Shown here piece by piece: positions 13,246 through 24,146 of a DNA stretch of 64,000 nucleotides. Each line of letters begins with the position of its first letter. Within the stretch, counting starts at the first letter, position 1. The position numbers and the translations under genes were made by a program. This stretch comes from Pseudopithomyces maydicus. Taxonomy: Eukaryota; Ascomycota; Dothideomycetes; Pleosporales; Didymosphaeriaceae. The notes beneath the pieces were generated by a model. The model searched no databases. It was given only the letters and a program-made list of their open reading frames with translations, and was not told the DNA's origin. The DNA lies in assembly GCA_026873275.1 (NCBI GenBank), contig JANTUC010000005.1, positions 1,302,001 to 1,366,000 of the forward strand. The letters are read 5' to 3'.

Positions 13246-13986
13246 CTTGAATTAGGAGGGGTATCAATGAGTAGCGAAAAGGGATGGTATAGTGTTTGAG
13301 TGATTAAAGCTCCGAGGAGGGAACAGAGGGTCCTTTATAATATCTCCAATTCTTCGTGCGATGAACAAAATTCATTACCAGATGGCCAAACAACGTCATC
13401 ATCCATCTCGAGTTTCGGATCAAAATGAGGCTGATCACTTAAAATCCTTTCGAAAAACACCGAAAATTCTCCATACATTGCAGTCCTTGAACATCAAGCT
13501 TCCCATGCTTCAGCAAACTACCTCGTACGAGGAATGATAACGCAAGAGGCGGGGCAAAATCCATGCAGGGAGATAGATACAGCCAATCGCAGCCCGCGAT
13601 ACATGCTCCCGGCCACGTTGTGCGGCCCGAATAGCGTCAAGTGGGCCGAGATCTGCCGATCGTTTTCGCACGAGATATCTCCGATAACGAGTATCGTCAT
13701 CGGGTAACGCTTCGTGCGAACCACAATTCCCTCGTTCGAAACCTTGATCGTTGTAGAATTTTTTTGGCTCGCACGATATCGTGCAAAGTGAAGTGAACCT
13801 TGATAAGCAGAATTTGATACCACATGATATATATAAAACCTGAGCAGAGGTTCGAGATAGTCTATTGTATACTCAGCTTGTGCACACAACCCACTCACAC
13901 ATACTTTACTCATTACTACACATCTTGCCCATTACCATATATCCTCTGAACTATACATACGAGTTGGGCACACTCATTCAATCATC
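13246..13986. promoter_or_regulatory. Bidirectional promoter with repeated TCGCACGA motif and a 14-bp palindrome
   Basis: The 741 bases between the divergent CoA-transferase and dehydrogenase/propeller genes contain the 8-mer TCGCACGA, or its complement TCGTGCGA, four times: 13354-13361 (-), 13666-13673 (+), 13712-13719 (-) and 13769-13776 (+). The last copy opens a perfect 14-bp palindrome, GCACGATATCGTGC, at 13771-13784. This density in both orientations suggests binding sites for one regulator controlling both genes. The sites are read directly; the regulator is unknown. Confidence 0.65.
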
Positions 13987-15843
13987 ATGCCCTACGCTGC
14001 CACTTTCTCGGAAGAGATCAAAAAGGTGGCCATAATAGGGTCAGGGTCAATCGGCGCATCATGGGCTGCTCTTTTCCTTGCACAAGGCCTTGATGTTACA
14101 GTCTTTGATATCAACCCCTCGGCGGAGACATTCCTACGAAAGCTTGTTTCATCTGCCCTACCCACTTTAACATCTCTTGGACTTCTCAAGAACTCGAGAG
14201 CCACACCAAATGACATTGTCTTCACAACCAATCTTGAAGAAGCTTTAAGAGATACCGACTTTGTACAAGAGAACGGACCCGAAAGACTTGAGTTCAAGCA
14301 AGGTCTTTTCACCGATATTGCAAGACTTGTCCGCGACGATGTTGTTATTGCGACTAGCTCAAGCGGCCTCATGTGCTCCAAGATCCAGGAAGGTATGCCG
14401 GCGGACGCAAAACCAGAACGATGCGTGGTAGGGCATCCATTCAACCCTCCGCATCTGATACCGTTGGTCGAAGTCGTTGGTGGCAAGCTTACCTCGAAAT
14501 TCACAATCGGAAGGACAATAGACTTCTACGAGAAGATGGGCAAAAAGCCTATCTTTGTGCAGAAAGAAGTGCCAGGCCACGTCGCCAACCGTCTTCAAGC
14601 CGCGTTATTCCGAGAAATATTCCACCTTGTGGAAAACAACATCTGCACCGTCAAAGATGTCGACGATGCGATGGCATGTGGTCCAGGATTAAGATGGGGT
14701 GTCATGGGTCCGAGTACTCTGATGCATTTGGCCGGAGGGGAGGGCGGAGTCGAGCACATGGCAAACCACCTCCTTGAGCCAATGACCACTTGGTGGGCGC
14801 AGGAGACTCCAGTCGTGAACGACGAATTGAAGAACAAGTGGGTTGCTGGTACACTAGACGCCATTGGTGGAAGAAACTACGTCGATTTATCAAAACAACG
14901 AGATGAAGAGATCGTGCAATTACTCAACTCTCGGAGTAAATGGGAGAACCCTAAGCCTGCAACGAAGAATCATGAGGCCAAGCGACTCTTCATTCTCGAC
15001 ACAGACCTTTCTCAGCTTCCCAATCCCCACGGACGCATCCAATCTTGTAGTCCAGACGGAAGTGATCTACGCACCGTTATTGACAACATCCCCATTCTTC
15101 CTGATGGTATTGTCATTGACCCTGACCATGAGTACATGTATTGGACCAACATGGGCACCACCCTTGGCTGCAACTCGGGCTCCATCGAACGCGCACATCT
15201 CGATGGAAGCCATCGAGAAACCATCATAGAGAAAGGCACACCGGGGGTCCACACGCCCAAGCAGATCACCCTTGCACCTCGCAGCGGGAAGATTTACTGG
15301 TGCGATCGCGAAGGCATGAAGGTGTGCCGCAGCAACACAGACGGCACATCCATCGAGATTCTGGTTGACACATCATCTTCCGAAGCAGTTCACCCACAAT
15401 GCCGATGGTGTGTAGGTATCGCGGTAGATGAAGCGCGCGGGTTTTTCTACTGGACGCAGAAAGGCGCTCCGAAGGGCAAGCTGGGTCGCATCTTCCGTGC
15501 ACCCATCGACAAACCTGATCAACACGAGCTGCTATTCGATAACCTACCTGAACCAATTGATCTCGAACTGGATGAAGAGAACGCAACGTTGTACTGGACG
15601 GACCGTGGTGATCCGCCCACAGGAAACTCGCTGAATCGGGCAAAGATCTACAGTGCTAAGAAGGAGAGGGAAGTGCTGACCACGAGGCTCCACGAAGCAA
15701 TTGGGCTGGCGCTTGACCGGGAAAACGGAAAGTGTTATGTGACGGATCTTGCGGGTGGAGTGTATGAGATTGATGTTGAGAGTAAAGAGAAGAAGGTGCT
15801 GTTCTCAGAACTCGGTGATCTAACGGGCATTGCGCTGGCATAA
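13987..15843 (+). CDS. Fusion: 3-hydroxyacyl-CoA dehydrogenase-like (lambda-crystallin/carnitine dehydrogenase type) + YWTD beta-propeller
   Basis: One intronless 618-residue frame with two domains. Residues 1 to ~320 are a 3-hydroxyacyl-CoA dehydrogenase-like NAD(H) enzyme: the Rossmann loop GSGSIG is at 18-23, ENGPE follows the cofactor domain, and VGHPFNPPH carries the catalytic His (H150). The helical domain contains VPGHVANRLQAALFRE. This layout matches the lambda-crystallin/L-gulonate and L-carnitine dehydrogenase branch rather than classical fatty-acid enzymes. From about residue 330 there are five YWTD-like strands (MYWTN, IYWCD, FYWTQ, LYWTD, CYVTD), as in a six-bladed LDL-receptor class B/SMP30-like propeller. 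No secretion signal is seen. The divergent CoA-transferase suggests a catabolic module for a 3-hydroxy acid. The carnitine-like substrate is inference. Confidence 0.88.
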   Translation: MPYAATFSEEIKKVAIIGSGSIGASWAALFLAQGLDVTVFDINPSAETFLRKLVSSALPTLTSLGLLKNSRATPNDIVFTTNLEEALRDTDFVQENGPERLEFKQGLFTDIARLVRDDVVIATSSSGLMCSKIQEGMPADAKPERCVVGHPFNPPHLIPLVEVVGGKLTSKFTIGRTIDFYEKMGKKPIFVQKEVPGHVANRLQAALFREIFHLVENNICTVKDVDDAMACGPGLRWGVMGPSTLMHLAGGEGGVEHMANHLLEPMTTWWAQETPVVNDELKNKWVAGTLDAIGGRNYVDLSKQRDEEIVQLLNSRSKWENPKPATKNHEAKRLFILDTDLSQLPNPHGRIQSCSPDGSDLRTVIDNIPILPDGIVIDPDHEYMYWTNMGTTLGCNSGSIERAHLDGSHRETIIEKGTPGVHTPKQITLAPRSGKIYWCDREGMKVCRSNTDGTSIEILVDTSSSEAVHPQCRWCVGIAVDEARGFFYWTQKGAPKGKLGRIFRAPIDKPDQHELLFDNLPEPIDLELDEENATLYWTDRGDPPTGNSLNRAKIYSAKKEREVLTTRLHEAIGLALDRENGKCYVTDLAGGVYEIDVESKEKKVLFSELGDLTGIALA

Positions 15844-16161
15844 AGCGGGGTAGCCAACAGACCCCTCCTCCTACCTTTGTACAGGCCCTCGATATGTAAA
15901 TAGTAATAGTAATTTTCATACAAGACATATCTTCCAACTTCGTCTTCCGCGCTTAACATGTAGTCGATCGTCTCTGTGACGCGTCAGCTATGTCGTGAGC
16001 ATGTCTGCAATCTGCTGCTGCCTAATCCCTGAGGATCCAGGCGCGGCTCTACCTTAAAACTCAGTCTTCTCGATGATCGATCACGAGTGTTACTGGAATC
16101 AATTGCTACTCGGAGATATCGTTCCCCAACCAGATCTGCAGTTCGCATTCCTCGCCTAACC

Positions 16162-17181
16162 ATGGATTCAATCGCATCACTTCCAAGACTTCCCAACGAA
16201 CTCATCAGCGAAATCATTTCGTACATGATAGAGGGTCGACCTGGAGCCTATGCGTCCAAACTGTACCCACTATATGCATTGCGGCTCACGTGTCGCGCTC
16301 TCTGCTCGAAGACATTTCACGACTTCACCAAGGCCGCTTTCAGCACGATCTTCGTGGATCTAAGCGTTGAGAGCCTCGATCGTCTCCACGGTATCAGCCA
16401 ACATCCGGAAATCAGCAAGAAAGTCAAGTGTATCTATTTCAATCATGACGCACATCAACCCGTTAGCCTTGGCTTGTTCGATGAACAACCTGGCTTCCCT
16501 CTGCAGAAACAGGTGGAGTGGTTGCTCAGCGAAGGTTTCACTAGGGTTTTTCAGCAGCTTTCGAACTTGGAAAAAGTGGTGATGATGGCGCCCTTCATGG
16601 CAATATTCTCCCGGGGTTGGCACATGAAGAAAGACCCGTCAAGCTCCTCCCTCGTAGATGAGGTTGACAGCAATATACAAGTGGAGCTGCCGCCTCTTAT
16701 TTCCACCGATAGATGTTATATCACGACAAGCATGATGTATGCCATTCTTATGGACACAATGGAGCAAACTGATATTAGATTGAAGGTTTTTGAGGTCTTC
16801 ACGACTGGTCACGACCGTCTGACCCGGGGCTACATATCACACACGTTCGGAATATGCATACATGCATTTGCTGCTCATCATCGAGCTTTGACACACGTCC
16901 ACGGACTAAGCCTGCCCCTGAGTCAGTGCGACCACGATGGCGACTTATGTACCGAACACCACCACGAGTCATACGTTGACGAGCCTGGGATTTTGTTTTG
17001 CAAAGCACTTAACAACCTTACGCAACTGGAAACGTTTACATTCAGACTTCTCGACATTGTCTATGATATTCGGAAGCGGCCACAACATGAAATCAATGCT
17101 TTGAATAAGAAACGACGCGAGGAATTTCGTCAGTCATTACCTGTACTCAACTTGCCCCTCATCTCGCCGTCCTCAATATGA
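16162..17181 (+). CDS. F-box-like hypothetical protein
   Basis: A frame of 339 residues from the ATG at 16162, which has a good context (AACCATGG). An in-frame upstream ATG at 16087 would add 25 residues. The N-terminus LPRLPNELISEIISYM followed by ALRLTCRALCSKTF has the Leu-Pro-x-Glu pattern and the helical spacing of an F-box. The remainder has no recognised repeat. Such proteins usually act as SCF ubiquitin-ligase adaptors; the target is unknown. The annotated C-terminus (LISPSSI) could be altered by one base in the CCCC run near 17155, which would extend the frame by about 16 residues. Confidence 0.65.
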   Translation: MDSIASLPRLPNELISEIISYMIEGRPGAYASKLYPLYALRLTCRALCSKTFHDFTKAAFSTIFVDLSVESLDRLHGISQHPEISKKVKCIYFNHDAHQPVSLGLFDEQPGFPLQKQVEWLLSEGFTRVFQQLSNLEKVVMMAPFMAIFSRGWHMKKDPSSSSLVDEVDSNIQVELPPLISTDRCYITTSMMYAILMDTMEQTDIRLKVFEVFTTGHDRLTRGYISHTFGICIHAFAAHHRALTHVHGLSLPLSQCDHDGDLCTEHHHESYVDEPGILFCKALNNLTQLETFTFRLLDIVYDIRKRPQHEINALNKKRREEFRQSLPVLNLPLISPSSI

Positions 17182-17390
17182 AGTATGCTGCAGTGTTAAA
17201 GCATTATCAATAATTCTTCTATGCCAAAAACAGCGAGACGCTCGACAGACTCCTTTGCGCAAGAAAATTTATTAATTTTATATTACCGTGGAACATCGTT
17301 TGGTAGAAAGAAACAGTAGCACCGAGCTCACTGATAGAAAGGAAAATCATTATATTACATTATATCGAAAGAGACGCTGGGAATACACCG

Positions 17391-19833
17391 TCAAGTAGTC
17401 ACCTTTATGACCTTAGCAACACTCGGTGTCCCAGCCGAGTTCATCGCGAAAAGAAACCAGTACCCTGGCAAGGCTACCCCTGGATCGCTAGGGATCCCCA
17501 CCGTGTAAGAGTTACCGCTTCCCGACGGTGTCAGCGGGATGCGCCGTTGGTCTGTATCCACGGTGTGCGTCGCCGATCCGAGTCGAATCAAGGCGAAGCT
17601 CGTAACAGCGGAGTTCGTCGTAATGCTCAGATTAGCACCCAGTCGTACTGTGGAGGCGACCGTGTTGATGACGGGACGCGTTTTTCGTGAACCGTCCGTG
17701 TTTAGAAGATAGGGCGGGACGAAAATTTCGGCATCTAAGTGGTTGACGCCGCAGCCACCACAGGCGCCGCCGCCTCCTTGGAGGATGGTTGCATCTGGGA
17801 GGAGAATGGCGGTTGAGTGATAGGTGCGGGGAATTGCCATTGGGTTCAATTGCGTCCAGGTGTTGCTTTCTGGATTGAAGAGCTCAGGGACAAATTGCGC
17901 CGTTGTATCGGTGAATGGCTTGGGGAAAGATTGTCCACCAGTTACGAAGATGGTCCCATCAGGAAGAGCAACTCCATTCGCAAAGCTACGTGCTAATCCC
18001 ATGCTCGGAACTTTGCTCACTGTCGGGTTGGTCTTTGGATTGTTGAGAGTGATGATGTAGGCATTGGCATGGGCATCAACTCCTTCGTAGTCCACCGCCC
18101 CGCCGGCGGTGAGGATCTTCCCAGCGACAGCATCGTACATCACTGCGTTGCCGCACATGGAATCTACATCATCTCCTCGATTTCCAGCGCCGGTGGTCGA
18201 ACCAGTCCCTACCGTATCGTACCAATTCATTGCTTTAGAGGGCCCAGCCTGGAAGCTAAAATTTACGATGTCAGCGTCAGAATTTATCGCATGGCAAACT
18301 CTGGTGGACTTACACAGTCTGATTCTTCCACGCGAATAACCACGCATGATTATCAGAACGATACACTCCACCCTTATCGGCTGTCTGCATTGGCGAAACC
18401 AGCGCATTCTGCACTAGCGACCAGGTGTTGGCACTAGGACTGTATATTTCGCCATTCTTGTTACCCTGAGCACCACTCCATGAGCCACCAATGTTGAACA
18501 CCCGGCCATCTGAGCACGTGGTAGTTGATTGGTAGCCCCTTGCGATTTGCATGTTTGGGGCTGCAATCCAGGAGTCCGAAGAGGGGTCGTAGATGCTTGT
18601 TTTTGCGGCGTTGCTGCCACCCGAGATGATGATTCGACCATTGAAGTCCATGGATATCCCGGGGCAGAACATATCGTGTTGTGTATTCGAGACCGTTCGC
18701 TGAGTTGACTCCCCACTCACTGGATCGTAGATGGCGGTCTGGGTGTAGCCATTGGACCCTCCGAAGTTGTCACGGGCATACGCGGACCAGAGCAACATCT
18801 TCCCATTTGGAAGCATTGCTACTGCCACAGGAACGAGAGGGAAGTCGACAGTGTTGACCCACAAACCTTTCGAGGCCGACGGTGCTGCGGGGATTACCTC
18901 ACGTTCGCTCGATACAAGCCTGATCTCTCTTGCCGTTGTCCATGGTCCACGATTTCCGGCTTCAGTGATGGCGTTCAACCTGAAGTATCTAGCGGTTGCA
19001 CTGAACAGGGTAATCTTCTCTAACTCATCGTCCATCCACATTCCGGTAGTCGCTTGTGTCCATGTGGTGCCGTCATTGCTTACTTGGATACTGTATTGTC
19101 CAATACGACCATTGCCTGGACTACCTCTCGGAAGATAACTAAGGCCGCTGACAGTGATTTGAGAGCCGGCGTCAATCTGGAACCAGTGTGGTAGCGGTGC
19201 AGCAGCGCCCCCGCCCCATTTGGTATGCCAGTACGTAGCAAGATCGCCATCAATAGCGTTAGTCGCGGGTGCATTCTCAGAGGATGTTTCTTGGCTGTCT
19301 GCTGAGACAATCCATCCATCGCGGGATACGTAATCGTACTCCACCTCGTGAAAGACGTTGAATTCTGCCACGGACGCCCATGGGTTTCCAGCTCCTTGTG
19401 CTTCTGCTGTGGATGTAAGTCGGACATATCTTGCTGTCCTCGTTACAAAAGTGGATCTTTTGACCATTGCGTCGTTGAACCAGGTCCCCGTCGCCACCAG
19501 TTCCCAGTTCGTTCCGTCGGTGCTCACTTCAACTCGATGACCACCGATTCTTCCATTGGCGCTTCCGTCTTGGCGAGGTAGATAAGAGACGGCATGAATA
19601 TGGTATGTAGACTTCATGTCCACAACGAGCCAGCTGGGTAATGGGTCGACAGAAGGATCATATATTGAATGCCAAAAGGTATTCATGTTGGTGTCGATAG
19701 CTTTACTCGGCTCATTGCCCTGCTGAAAGGAATCTGCCGTAGCTGTCCAGCCGGCCTTCAGGATAGGTGCTGACACCGAAGTGACAGTAGGGATGAGTAA
19801 ACATATGGAAAGGAGTGACAAGAAAATCGACAT
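17391..19833 (-). CDS. Secreted galactose oxidase (copper radical oxidase, AA5) with two CBM32 domains
   Basis: A 794-residue protein from exons 19833-18314 and 18255-17391, split by a 58-nt intron. A signal peptide is followed by two discoidin/F5-8C (CBM32) modules at about 22-165 and 175-325. After them come a kelch-type propeller and the C-terminal Ig-like domain. All copper and cofactor residues of galactose oxidase are recognisable: Cys in HDMFCPGIS (~C390) and Tyr in ARGYQS, which would form the Tyr-Cys cofactor, the stacking Trp in GGSWSG, Tyr-His in RTYHST, and His in ATHTVDTDQRRIPL. It should oxidise the C6 hydroxyl of galactose or other primary alcohols to aldehydes, releasing H2O2. 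Known galactose oxidase has one CBM32; here there are two. A separate alcohol-oxidase specificity cannot be excluded. Confidence 0.92.
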
Positions 19834-21659
19834 AATGAATGTAGGTATGAATGATGCACGGTTGCGAAAATGTCATACGCAACAGCGGCACCTGCTCTCC
19901 CCCATTATATGTTCGTCGGTCGTAACTATCAGTTGTCGGTGGCACCGTCTACCCTGCCAAGTGAAGCCGAACCATTCTTCTGCAAGCCAGCTGATTGCTT
20001 GATTCCATCGTATCTGATACCCCACCATCATCTCACTGCAGCTCGCCCTTCGCCTTTCCTTCTCACACCGCAACGTTCCGATACGGACGTTACCCTATCC
20101 GCTTCTCCAGAATCCAGATACCCGGCAACCGAAGTCTGACGTGCATGAGCTGCCCACGGGGTACACATTCGGTCGAGCATGTGGAGCCGAAGCAATATTT
20201 GGTGCATGTTCGTGTTGAGAATTAGTTCATTGAGATAAAGGGCCAGGTGAGGTGCATGCAGATCACTAGCTAGAAAAACCCGAGTGTGGCGTTGTGTCAT
20301 GCGTCCAGAAGGAATACGAAGAACACCAATTGGCCGTGTAGTGTCGCGTTGGTTTGGGTAGGCGAAGATAAAATTGAAGGGGAGAAAAAAGCTCGGAACA
20401 AGTAAATTAGGGACGATATATAAGTGCCAATAGTACCAAACAAGAGGGAACGGGAACACCGAGTACGGAGAGTACGGGGACTGCGAGGGAGAACTCGATG
20501 TTGTTTGGTCACAGCTTCTGCATGGAAGAAGTAGATTCCAACGGTGTGACTGCGAATACGCCACGGTATACGAATTTCATATATCGGACCATGTGCAGAT
20601 CTGTGTTCCATGACCTGCACCTTCGTTGTAATCGCTTACGGCGATCGTCTGCGTTACGATACGAAGACCAAAGTTTATTTGCTTTTGTAGTTGGATACTT
20701 AGCTACCTACCTTCCTCTGCAGTGCACGGTGGAAATTGCGAAAGCACGCAATCCCGTGAAGATGCACGTCGCGCGTTGCGAACACCTATTCCTACGCGCT
20801 ATAGCTGTTAGACAGAGACGGATTAATTTGATCTGTTCATTCGGTATCTTCTATGTACTTCCTAGTCAAATCGTAGCTTGGTTAGACAGAAATCTCATGT
20901 TGTGTGTGAGGAAAGCTGGCTGCGGAAGCTGATTGGCAGAGTAATATACAATCCATGTTAGTCAACCCGGTTCGCCTACGCCGTAGACATCAAAGATGTG
21001 AGCTGTGAAGTACACGGCTATCTGATGCGCCGACCTTCCATTTCTGTCACATTCACTATAGGTCGATGCACGGTTGCCTTATAAACTAGGTCTAAAAGGT
21101 CAAGTTCGTAATTTAGAGATTAGTCTTCGGGTACTTGGCGTCAGTTAAGCAACGGAACCCTAGGTTCTACCACACCGATGATCGTAGCGTGGTACTGAGG
21201 CTGAGCGGCTGACTGGCCACGACAGAGCAATCTGCGCAACGACGCTTACGCACGATTTCTTACTACCGGAAGAATCTACGGATAGCCAAAAGACTTTGCG
21301 GAACGCTGGCAGATAGATTGTGCACAATGATATCATCTCGATTAGCCAGTAAGTATGCTAAGCTGAAATTGAGAAGTTCTCCCGCAGAGCACCAGGTGCT
21401 TATCAGCTCGCCCCCGGACAGTGGCAGCACACCAACTGTTTGAAACAATCCTTCGAATCTCAACCTAGAATTTTGGAAAGGACTCCTTTCGCCTAGGGAT
21501 GCTTTCACTAATGTTAGAATACAATAATGACACTGCGTAGTGAAAATACCAAAGAATTCTTACAATTACTGCCCCATTACGCACACAGCCAAGTGACCTT
21601 TGAGCTCAAAAACGATCGTCAAGATTACGGACTGATTGTAGTAAGATGCCGCACTGAGC
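19834..21659. other. Intergenic, no supported gene
   Basis: About 1.8 kb upstream of the galactose oxidase and downstream of the next F-box gene. Short ORFs exist on both strands (the longest is 178 codons on the minus strand near 20.0-20.6 kb), but none has a domain or plausible composition. Confidence 0.55.
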
Positions 21660-23623
21660 CTAGTCTACGCTGACAATGGCCGAGCTTGAAGGGTCTTGAA
21701 AATCAAAATGCTCTAGAGCCGGCATGTCTTCATCGCTTTCTGAATCCCTCTCACTAGCATAACTGTTGAAGTGACCCTGGTATGCATCATCGTCATCTTC
21801 CGAGCTCGATTCGTCATCATCGTTGAGCTTTGCCAGATTCTTAGTAACATTGTCGTCGATATCATGGATATAACTAGCGATGTGGCAATTTTTATCGAGT
21901 GTTGCCCAGAGCGAATGCACCCTCTTTTGAAAACGGAAGCAGGGGTTCTAACGTCGCCACGGCAGTGCAGAATGATCTTCCGCAGCTTCTGAATATTCTG
22001 TGGTACAGTGACTGATATTTCAGAATCGTCTACCCAACCGAAGATCATGCGACTAGGACACACGATCTCGAGAGTCCGAAGATGCTGAGGGAAGTCCTCC
22101 AATAGAGTCCTGGCTTCGTTCTGTCGTATAGGGAGAAAAAGTCCTGCGGGATCTTGAGCAGCTCCAGATTGGTGAAGTTGGTCAGTGAGGAAAGCTGATG
22201 CCGGCAATTATCTAGAATGAATTTCCATTCAGATGGATCTTCTTGAGTATCAAGGTCAATGGCTAAGACCTTGAGGGAAGACTCCACACTTGAGAGTTGC
22301 TCCATAAGAAATTGTACGTCGAAAACAGGAGGGTTATGATAAGTGCAGTACGTCTCATGTTCCAGTTTAATCTTGAGTGTGGATAGAGAGTGGCATCCAA
22401 GAGCATCAATGAGATCGCGGAAGCTGACCGTCATCTCATCGACGCATGATTGGTCCATGAGAAAGACAGAGAGTCTAATAGTTTGTTTAGCGAAACGACA
22501 TCTGGAGAATAGAATAGCTCGAAGCCTTCTTCATGACAGCCTAGCTGGCCAGGATCCTTGGAATAACAATGCTATAGTGAGCACAGAATAGGGTGTGTAC
22601 CTACCCAATAGATAACTCCGATAGTTGTCCAGTACCGCGGAACGTATCCGGACCGTTCAGTTGCAGAAGAGTAGGAACCGCGACAGAGGTAATGTTCAGA
22701 ATCTTCAGATTCTCGAAAGCCATAGACCGCAAAAAAGACAAATCTGACAACCAAAGCTCGCTCAAGGTCTTGTCCAGACCTAACGTAGCAGGGGAAGGTT
22801 GGTACCAAAGAGAGCGGCGATAGAATCCACAACTCCGTGACCGCGATGGAGTTCCTTGATCGCAAAATGAAGATTTGTCTGTAGATAAAAGTTCAGTTAG
22901 CAACAAACTCAACACCTTGAGCCGAACAAAAGTGAGAGTGAGATGAGTGGAGGCAACAGGTTAGCGTGTGCTGAGTCGGGCATAACATACCAGATTTGGA
23001 AGTATACAAAGTAACAAACCGACATATGCAGACTCAACACTGTTCTTCAACGAAGCTGACCAAGGATGCTCATGGCTATAACCGAATTCGGCTAGCTTGG
23101 GCAAGCTCAATTTCAGAAGAGCGGGAAGGTCGAACTGTGTCTTGTGAAACTCGACAATGTAGAGCTTGCGAATGTCGCGTCGCACTACTGCGAAATGCAA
23201 GCTCTTCACGTGAGCTGCCAACTTTGGCTGCTCGAGCAGTGTGCGCAATAGTTGGAGGGCGGCATTTACCGTAGGGTGGCAGTTGCAGGAAGCGGGAAGG
23301 ATTGCATTTGCATACAAAACTTCTTGGGCGACGGGTAGCAGCTTCCTAGACACGAGGCATAGATTACGAAGGTTTGCCTGGCGAAGTGGTCAGCCAAAGA
23401 TACCCTGTAGATTCCTAGATTTGGCTGTTTCCAAGCTGATCCCAAGATTTCCGGTGTGCAAATCAGATTTAGACGGGTGCACATCAATCTGGCGAGGGAA
23501 AAGATTGGCAAACCACCACTGGGTTGCCCTTACCAGCTGGGAAGGTTTCTCCACTCGTAAGTAACTGGCGACATGCAACAAAAGCTCGGACGGGAGTCGA
23601 GTCATGTTGGCGTGTGGTGGCAT
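21660..23623 (-). CDS. F-box protein with acidic C-terminus; three apparent single-base frameshifts
   Basis: The N-terminus MTRLPSELLLHVASYL, then NLRNLCLVSRKLLPVAQEVLY across the first intron, is a typical F-box. Exons are 23623-23534, 23377-22991, 22878-22605 and 22501-21660. The coding frame breaks at the CCCC run (plus 22791-22794), the TTTTT run (plus 22136-22140) and the AAAA run (plus 21925-21928). Adding one base at each makes every exon phase close and gives ~531 residues ending in an Asp/Glu/Ser-rich tail. The first and third breaks could be read instead as 26- and 30-nt GT-AG gaps, but these are too short for normal introns, and the second has no nearby GT. An SCF adaptor role is inferred from the F-box. 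It is either a decayed gene or, more likely, has assembly indels. Confidence 0.7.
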
Positions 23624-24146
23624 AGTGCTGCGTGTGGGGGCGGTGAAGTGGGATGCCTAGGTGGGCGTTGGTGGCAGTTATAAGTTCTAATGGCCAATCA
23701 AACCCATGACGCAGCGCCTTGGCACTTCGAATTCACGTGACTTGTTAAGGACGGGCCAAAGGTCCAACGAGTAACACAAGCTCAACTGCGTTCTGTCCGC
23801 ATCCCTCTCACAAATTACTTGATACGGAATCTTGAGTAGCACGTCACTCTGGTGTTCCTGTTAACTCTCCCGTGCTAAGCAGGCAGCACAGTTATGCGCC
23901 ATGGCTATGTGGCTCAGCCTCCCCTGGAGCCTAACGCCCCGCTTAACGCTGTACACCGCCCGCATTGTTTAGGACGCGAGATCCCGTGCCGACGCGTTTT
24001 GTCTTAAATAGGACCCAAGAGCCTATGTTACGTCTCGTACTCAAATGTCCATCCATCACTTCAATTAACTCAAAACCAAATACAAGCTTTCATTGTGCAC
24101 TTTGACATTCACATATTCTTCACCCTCACGATAGCGCTCTTTCATC

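Noticed and set aside
20028..20564. 178-codon ORF on the minus strand
   Set aside because: No domain, odd composition, and overlapping ORFs on the other strand of similar quality.
22782..22807. A 26-nt GT-AG 'intron' in the F-box gene (and a 30-nt one near 21940)
   Set aside because: Far below the normal minimum intron length; one added base explains each better.
21660..23623. Calling the F-box gene a pseudogene
   Set aside because: All three breaks are single-base shortfalls in homopolymers, and corrected exon phases close exactly. The same pattern affects core genes nearby.
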